Of a DNA stretch of 42,022 nt, positions 30,615 through 42,022 are shown one piece after another. The notes below the pieces were generated by a model. That model was given only the letters and a program-made list of their open reading frames with translations, was not told where the DNA came from and did no database searches. Source of the stretch: Protostelium mycophagum (Eukaryota; Evosea; Variosea; Protosteliida; Protosteliaceae); the NCBI GenBank assembly GCA_002081555.1, contig MZNV01000217.1, positions 1 through 42,022 of the forward strand. The letters are read 5' to 3'. Numbering within the stretch: position 1 is the stretch's first letter; each line of letters starts with the position of its first letter. Position numbers and translations under genes: made by a program.

Positions 30615-33600
30615 TTATGTAGAATTGGGCGGGGGCTCTTTCTGCTCAGCGGCTGCAGCCTCACCGTTGCCTTTGTCCTCTGTGTTCCCCGCAGGTGCCT
30701 TCTCTGCGTCCGGCGTGATGATCGGCTCATCGACGAGCATCGCATCTTGAGAAGATGTGTTGTCTTGGGCAGAGTAGAGTGTGGAGTTTGTAGATGATGG
30801 CGGTGGGTCACGGAGAATGGTGAAATCTAATGCTTCGACAGCTGCTCTTAGTACAGAGATGGCCTGTAGGGCGTTGCTTCTGAACGTAAAGACCTGTTTA
30901 TGTTATTCACGTTTCATTGCTATTTATATGCTAATAAATAATTCAAAAAAATTCCAAAAATTTTTCGAATGAAGAAGTAAAAATCACCTTGTACACTCTG
31001 ACAAATTCGTTTACGGTTGAATTTCCATTATGGAAGTCTTGTAGAATCTTCTCGACTTTTTCCAATAGTTCAGCCTTTTTCTTCAGCGCTGTTCTGCAAA
31101 CTGAGTCCGATATCTTCTGCGTGGTGTTCCTCGGTAAGAGGACATTATTGGTCCAAAATTGTCGGCCTAAGAGATTCAGCACAGTGCTGGAATATTTTTC
31201 AACTTTAAAATGGCGGCTTTTTGTGGAAAGATATCCCATAATCTTTTCGCTTTTGCGACTGTCATAAATCGCCAAAAAAATTCATGAAGATTTGTTGTAA
31301 AAATCATTTAAGACAGGCGCTCAGAAGTTTCACCTTGATCTTGGCTCTTCTTGTTTGTAGGTTGTGACCAATCTAAATTTAGAATGATGGGGTGGCCATC
31401 TACAATGAACAAGTCTTCGTGTCCCAGGCGCGAGCCCAACAGCCATATAATAGCTAGATCCCACAGTGCTTGCTCAAAGAATTGGTCCAACTCGTCGTCT
31501 GATAATTCTGGGAACTTCAGCCGTTGTAGATTGTCAAAAAATTCTTTTTCGAAAAATCGGGATTATTTATTCCCGCCAAAAATGCAAGCATCTACAACGG
31601 AACATACCGGCTATGGGCTTCAATCCCAAAGAGTTGAATTGCAGTGGTGGGTTTCTTCCCATTTCTTTGTGACTGGACCACTGTTCGACGGGGACCGCCG
31701 ACAATTTTTTTAAATGCACGTAGACAGTCTTTCCGTGCGCGCACATCTTCTCGTGGATCTCATTAAGGTACTGTGTGCCCATCACGTTGTAGAACATGTG
31801 CTTTGTGATGAATGCGTAACCTCTTCTCTCTTCACCGAATGGCCCCATAAATCCTTCACCTGTGTTTTGGTCATCTACACTGTTGTAGAAACACAAATAT
31901 TTACAATGCGTGTTATAATCCATTATATCGAATATTTTTTTACATTTTTAAAACGGAAAAATATTTTTTGGCCATCTACAATTCTCACCCGGTTGGAATG
32001 ACCCCGGAGGGAGGGAGGGGGCAAACTCGGGGTCGACGGGAAACCACAAACCCTTCTTTGCGTTTGTACTATCCAACAATCTGTACACGTGACTCGAAGT
32101 GATCATCGGGGAAATCGGAAGTGACATCACTTTTCTTCGCTCTACCAACGGATCGCTCGACTGTACATCGTCGACATGAGTTTTGGCGGGAAAAGAGTTA
32201 CCTGGGGGGTAGCGGGGGGGAGGGTGGAGTGGGGCATGACCCCGGCTCGTTTTTTTTTGGGTCGGGTCTCCGTGTCTTGGTATTCAACTAAAGGTAAAAG
32301 TCCCGGGACAACAGTGGAAGCAGAGTCCTCGTCAGCGGCTGCACAAGTCAATAACCTCGTACATATATAAATGTCGACATGTACATGTACAAATGTCGAC
32401 ATGTACATGTACATACGTCGACATGTGTACATACCTATCGCGCTGCACAGGGTTGACCATACTTCGGGGTCAGGTTTGGTGAGGCCTCCTTGTCTTTCTT
32501 TTGAGGTGGCCGCTCCGATTTTTTCACCCGTACTTAATGCAGAATCCAGTGTCTACAACGAGTCAAAATTTATCGCGGTGATGTATTTTCATCTCACCTC
32601 TTGTAGTTCTGCAACAGTAGTCAGAACTTCTCTCAACCTTTTCCGAGAATTTTCCGGGAGATTTCCCGGAATTTTCTTGTCCTTGTGATAGATAGCTCTG
32701 TGTTGTTGGATCGTGACTTCGACGAGTGATTCAAATAATGAATCGTGCTCCTCTCTTAGTGCCTCTGGGAAGTAGGACAGTGTCCATATCCAAACAGAGT
32801 CCATCTCTCCCTGAAATTTCATCAGAATCTCGACGGAATTTCGCGGAATTTTCGGTGGAAAACGGAATTGTGATGGTATTGCGGTACGTCTATTCAAATT
32901 GCAGCTCTAGCACATCTTTTTGAGATTGTCACCAAGTCTACTACTTTCCCGCCATAATTCAGCCGAATACACAAGAATTTCCAGGTACAAATTGAATTAC
33001 ATTTTATATCGTCAGCCACAACAAAAGACAAACCGCGGCTCTGCACACCCTTTTCATGGAAATTTCGCGTAGAATTCGCAGAACACTCACGTGATATTGA
33101 TATCCGTATTGTGGGTCTCCATCTCGTTTGAAAGTCTGCTGCAATCTGCATAACGTGGCTAAGCATAAGAATAGAGGCAACCGCCTCTGTCTATGTGTTT
33201 TTTTGGGTTGCTTTTGCATCTCGATCCAACGGCCCATCTGTGTTAGGAGATGTGTGCGCGTGGGCTCTCCGATCTATTTTTAGATCAGTGGGAATTCGGT
33301 CATGATGGGATCGGTTTAATGCTTTGAGATATTATTGTCTTTGTGTCCTTTGGGGGCTGGTGTACGGCTAAAATATGCCGTATATTCTGCACCAGAAATA
33401 CAAGTGTTGATGACGTGGCGCGGAGCGGCACGAAAATCCCAAAGGTAGATGGACTATGGACTCACCTTCTGTGCGCTTTCTACAAGCGCGCACCACACCA
33501 CAGCGGTAACTGATTTCACTTTGAATTCGGGGTAGACGATCTTGATCACCTACATCATCAGTTCTATTTTTAGAATTGGGAAGACATCTTGTGTAGTTTA

Positions 33601-34354
33601 ATGACGGCTTTGCCGCGAGAATGATTTGATCTGCGGCAGCCTGGGGGAGGCAAATTTATTTTCTTTGTATTGAGAAGCCATGTCCACATTATAAAGCTTG
33701 AAGGATGGAGATTTAACCTCTATCTAATATTTGTGTAGTGGGATGGAAACAAAATGAAATGGAGTGGACGAAAAATGATGGTCGATTAGGGCCAAAAGCA
33801 TACCTCTACGATGGGGTTATTCCCTGCATCTCCAGAGAATTGTAGATCGGGTGTCCCTGTTACTGATCAATCGGTAGATCAACTACAAATGAAGAATCAC
33901 CCTCGAGGAGATATAGACGACTGAGCCAGAAAGAAGCATCATCTTCGGCAAGGGTAGATAGGGCGGCACATAGGCCACGGACATCTGAAGTGAAAAGCTC
34001 TGAGGCGGCACCCACAAAATGACGGCAAAGGTCGGCCATAGGATCAGACATGACACAATCTGGAGATGAATTGATGATACCCTCCTCCACTTTCCACCGT
34101 CTCTCGCCAGATCTCCTTAATTGTTGGATGATAAAGATATTAAGGTCATCTGGGGCCAAAGAGATCCAACTCAGGCGTCTAGCTGCCTCCAAGATCTCTG
34201 GTCGTCTCCACAAATGAAGTCGTCCGAAATTCTCTTGTGGTAGAATATCCGCAGAGGTATTTTGAGGATTGTGATCCTCAACAGTTGAACCATTCATTTG
34301 ATTGTCCTCATCATCCCTCTCGGGACTCCATTCTTCGCTGCCATCATCGTCCAT
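30615..34354 (-). CDS. Large multi-exon protein of unrecognised family
   Basis: I do not recognise it. The start at 34354 gives an acidic leader (MDDDGSEEWSPERDDEDNQM), then a helical segment (LHLWRRPEILEAARRLSWIS, SRLYLLEGDSSFVVDLPID). Well-supported later exons: QIILAAKPSLNYT, IKIVYPEFKVKSVTAVVWCA, SVWIWTLSYFPEALREEHDS and SLVEVTIQQHRAIYHKDK, VMSLPISPMITSSHVYRLLD, GYAFITKHMFYNVMGTQYLN and KMCAHGKTVYVHLK, then ELSDDELDQFFEQALWDLA and VCRTALKKKAELLEKVEKIL. The C terminus is Pro/Glu/Ala-rich (EQKEPPPNST). No transmembrane segment or catalytic motif is visible. The long helical stretches suggest a scaffold. Several joins (33100-33860, 31250-31330) are uncertain, so two adjacent genes cannot be excluded. 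Confidence 0.55.
32371..32430. repeat. Tandem palindromic repeat GTCGACATGTACATGTAC
   Basis: Two and a half copies of a 21-24-base unit, ATGTCGACATGTACATGTACA, lie in an intron of the minus-strand gene. Each unit contains the palindromes GTCGAC and ACATGTACATGT, so the tract can fold on either strand. Confidence 0.85.
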
Positions 34355-34837
34355 TTATTACAGGGTTTGACCGATCGTTAAGGGGGTGGGGTAGATATCC
34401 ACTTATTAGGCTGATATATAATATATTGTACCCTCCCTCTAATGGGGCGTACCGAACGAGTATGTGGTCGTCCGAATCTTCAGGATGTGGGATTGTCCCT
34501 CGTTGTAAACGTGACAACTCACCCGGACCAGGGGGTGGGCAGCCACGGGGGGTTACTCGAGAATGCTGCTGTCGGATGTTCTTCTTAATCGCCCCTTTCT
34601 TCTTGGAGGTTAAGAGTCCTCACCTCCCACAGCCTCCTTCCTCCTTCGAGGGGGTTGAACTTACTTGAAGGAACAATGAAAACTAAACATGAACTTCAAT
34701 TTCAATTGAAAGAGGATACAAGCTGAGCTTTTGGCTCATGATAAGAAGTTCAAATCAACCCAGTGATTACTTCGTTTTGGCCCTCGCTGGCACAAAAAAT
34801 GGTGCAGGATCAGGGAAAATCATTTCACAGTTTCACG
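34355..34837. promoter_or_regulatory. Divergent intergenic region with GC-rich patch
   Basis: This 483-base spacer lies between the unrecognised gene (-) and ZNHIT1 (+). A plus-strand frame crossing it (34237-34668) has no family resemblance and overlaps the first exon of the minus gene. Base composition around 34500-34560 is GC-richer than the surroundings. No RNA gene was recognised. Confidence 0.5.
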
Positions 34838-35593
34838 ATGCCTCGCAAACAGACTCCTTTGACACCGAGATCATCTGGAAGAATTAAAAGTCTTGTCCAA
34901 AAGCAGAAAGAAACACAAAGAGTATGATCCCATGAAAAATGTTTGGTTCAAATACTCAGGTCACCAATCCAGAAGTGCGGAGTGAAGCTGATAGACGAAA
35001 CAATGCACGTCTGGCACTTTTAGAGAGTGATAATTATGTGCCGACAAAGGCGGCGAAGAAGATGGAAGAGGATAGTGAAGAAGAAACAGTTTTGTTAGAT
35101 GAAGATGCTGGTGGGTACCATATTTCGGTTGAATCCTGCCTCATTATTTTGAAACAAATAAGAAGAATATACTGGATTTCATAATAATGCTACAGACGCA
35201 TTCAATGCACGAAAGATCAATCGTCTCTCCAAAAAAAGGACAGCAGATCGAGCGCGCAGAAATAAACTGCATAACCTCGCTACCGTCTTAGAACAAGAAT
35301 ACTACGAAGCTTATCAACCACACATCCCAACCTATTTATCCGCAGTCGCAGCACCCTCTAAATATCCATCGCCGAGTTTCTGCTCGGTATGTGGGTGAGC
35401 TAATCTTTGATTTATTTTCGATCATGTCATGATTGAAGGCTTTTGACGGGAGAAACCGCACAGGACGAAAAGACAACTAAGAGGATACAGGTATATTTCA
35501 AAGTATAATTGTACACGGTGTGGAATGAGATACTGCTGTGTGTCGTGCAACAACACACACCAGGAAACAAGGTGCCTGAAATATACTTCGTGA
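34838..35593 (+). CDS. ZNHIT1: HIT-type zinc finger protein, ZNHIT1/Vps71
   Basis: A subunit of SWR1/SRCAP-type chromatin remodellers that exchange histone H2A.Z. Four exons: MPRKQTPLTPRSSGRIKSL, then EADRRNNARLALLESDNYVP, then INRLSKKRTADRARRNKL to PSFCSVCG, then the end of the zinc finger. The HIT finger is complete once the third intron (35395-35489) is removed: CSVCGYISKYNCTRCGMRYC, then CVSC and THQETRCLKYTS with the stop right after. Seven Cys and one His are in the family order. The length (about 170 residues) and the finger at the extreme C terminus match ZNHIT1. It converges on the PRA1 gene, with 68 bases between the stop codons. Confidence 0.93.
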
Positions 35594-35661
35594 TACTGAT
35601 CATTATCATCTACGATCGATTTTCGTGCGTTTATGTAACGTCTGTGTTCGATGTTCGATGT

Positions 35662-36226
35662 TTACTTGGCCTTAAGGTCCTCCTTCAAATCGGTGGCGAG
35701 GCTGCTTGCCTTAGCCTTTAAAGAGTTCTTGCGAGTCACGGCGTGAGCAGCGACGACTAGATACAATCAGAATGGGCAACGTAATCATGAGAAAGTACAG
35801 AAAACTCACCAAGACCGGCGACAAGGGAAGCGTAGAAGAGGGTAGAGAAAGACTCTAAGAAGTAGAGGGTGAGGAGGGCAACCACTCCGGTAGCTCCAGC
35901 CTTCTCGGTCTCATTGACCTTGTGTTTGGCGACTTCGAGATCCTTGACGAAGAAGAGACCTCCTCCAACAGCGGCGGTGATGAGAAGGGCGATGAAGAAG
36001 TAGGTGGAAAACCAGCTAATTATACTTTAGAATCGACGACGTACTTTTAAGAACAGACTCACGCAGTTATGGCGAAGATACCGGCGGCGATGGCAGCGTA
36101 GTTGGCTTTGTAGTAACGGAGGTTGGCCTCAGCCTTAGATCTTGCCTCATCGGCATTCTTAGGAGGAGCGAACTCCTTTTGGTCGGCGAAAGATCCCCAG
36201 GGCTTTAATTCTAATTGTGCGCTCAT
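35662..36226 (-). CDS. PRA1-family membrane protein (prenylated Rab acceptor)
   Basis: PRA1/Yip3 proteins sit in ER and Golgi membranes and interact with prenylated Rab GTPases. Three exons join in frame. The N-terminal part is soluble (MSAQLELKPWGSFADQKEF, EARSKAEANLRYYKANY), where the N-L-xx-YxxNY element is the family signature. Two long hydrophobic hairpins follow: AAIAAGIFAITA-WFSTYFFIAL and ATGVVALLTLYFLESF. The tail is lysine-rich (HAVTRKNSLKAKASSLATDL). It resembles the ARL6IP5/JWA branch in length (about 150 residues). It is divergent from the helicase gene, with 138 bases between starts. Confidence 0.88.
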
Positions 36227-36364
36227 GTTGTGTGTATTATGTTGATCGTTGTGTCGCTCAATGGATGAGAAAGATCATTGTCGACATTAATTATCTGCGA
36301 ATATTATTTCTTCTGCGAATCGCGTCACGTGATTCGAGGAAGACACTCTGAGGGAACAAAGAAG

Positions 36365-40959
<4,595 letters not shown>

Positions 40960-41450
40960 TCATCATCGTTCACATAAAAAGATTTAAAATTTTGAATTAT
41001 TTATGCTACGTTTTGGTTTGGTCGTTTTTGTACGAAATATCGTTTGCGGTAGCAAACCGTGGTCTAACATGGTTCTTACCGGCTCTGTGGTGGACTTTCT
41101 TGTAAAAATCTTGACGACAGTAGTACATTGGGGTATTCTATTTTTACGAACCGGAGATTTGCGATAACTCCGTAGATCTTATTCCCAAGAAATGTTCAAA
41201 ATGATACGAAACCACGGCAACGGCGTAAGACCGTCCGTAAAAATGCCAAATGAGAGGATTTCCTCATCCCCTGGTTGCTGTGCGACTTTTATCCTCCCGT
41301 AGAAGTGCTATTTCTTGGGAAGGCCGACGTGTCTGAAAACTTAAATTGACATGTAAGTGTCATCCTTAACGTCCACTGAAAAGAAATGTTCCTGACAAGC
41401 GGTAAAAGACGGGAAGATCTGGACGTTCTTACCGCAACCGTCTGTTCCGT
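40960..41450. other. Intergenic region with inverted repeat
   Basis: No exon recognised. TTCCCAAGAAAT (41182-41193) and ATTTCTTGGGAA (41310-41321) are perfect inverted repeats, and a second imperfect pair of ACGG...GTAAGAMCGTCC-type words is at about 41214-41240 and 41428-41452. The region may be a small non-autonomous element. Confidence 0.5.
41182..41321. repeat. 12-bp perfect terminal inverted repeats, 140-base element
   Basis: TTCCCAAGAAAT and its exact complement bound 140 bases of non-coding sequence. No target-site duplication is evident next to the ends. Confidence 0.5.
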
Positions 41451-41520
41451 TTACCAGATGATTCGGGCACACCAAGCATAAACAGAAGATTCAGCATCGA
41501 ACAGATCACAGAAGGGGGAG

Positions 41521-42022
<502 letters not shown>

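Noticed and set aside
34237-34668. 143-codon plus-strand open frame between two divergent genes
   Set aside because: It overlaps the acidic first exon of the minus-strand gene and shows no family resemblance.

Overview
The window is a gene-dense nuclear segment of a unicellular eukaryote. Genes lie on both strands and are split by many very short GT-AG introns (32-50 bases is common, a few are longer and AT-rich), with only a few hundred bases between genes. There are no ribosome binding sites or operons. The gene content (a RECQ1-type helicase, a PHO80-type cyclin, ZNHIT1, a PRA1-family protein, a Stealth-type sugar-phosphotransferase, an NT-C2/DIL protein, an RTA1-like membrane protein, a TBC/TLDc protein and F-box/ankyrin and WD40 proteins) fits a free-living protist, most likely an amoebozoan. 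That placement is inference from gene content only.

Layout. 1-1052: non-coding sequence with two hairpin-type elements and perhaps the end of a minus-strand gene. 1053-2152 (-): pantothenate synthetase, divergent from a serine-rich repeat protein, 2229-3793 (+). 4279-5626 (-): beta-carbonic anhydrase. 5988-7883 (-): tail-anchored coiled-coil protein. 8307-9604 (-): RTA1-like membrane protein. 10155-14654 (+): NT-C2 / coiled-coil / DIL protein. 14882-16039 (-): short-chain dehydrogenase. 16275-17835 (-): WD40 protein. 18045-19224 (+): F-box-like/ankyrin protein. 19975-26364 (-): a large protein joining C1, RCC1, TBC and TLDc domains. 26723-27588 (-): PHO80-like cyclin. 27882-30246 (+): Stealth-family phosphotransferase. 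30615-34354 (-): large unrecognised gene. 34838-35593 (+): ZNHIT1. 35662-36226 (-): PRA1-family protein. 36365-40959 (+): RECQ1-type helicase. 41822-42022 (-): C-terminal end of a NUDT12-type NAD(H) pyrophosphatase.

Two things stand out. First, the C1-RCC1-TBC-TLDc gene puts a zinc-finger lipid-binding module, a seven-bladed propeller, a TBC1D24-like fold that lacks the catalytic fingers, and a TLDc domain on one polypeptide. Second, the word CGTTGTAG (or its complement CTACAACG) and close variants occur dozens of times, mostly in introns. In several introns it is the 3' splice site itself, three times as the identical 13-mer TGACTCGTTGTAG; in one it is the donor; elsewhere it sits inside introns in either orientation or as a palindrome.

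The genes do not form one pathway. Several concern membrane traffic (PRA1, TBC/TLDc, DIL protein, tail-anchored protein, Stealth enzyme), others genome or chromatin upkeep (RECQ1, ZNHIT1) and metabolism (PanC, carbonic anhydrase, SDR, NUDT12). All exon joins were worked out by eye from reading frame, splice sites and family resemblance.
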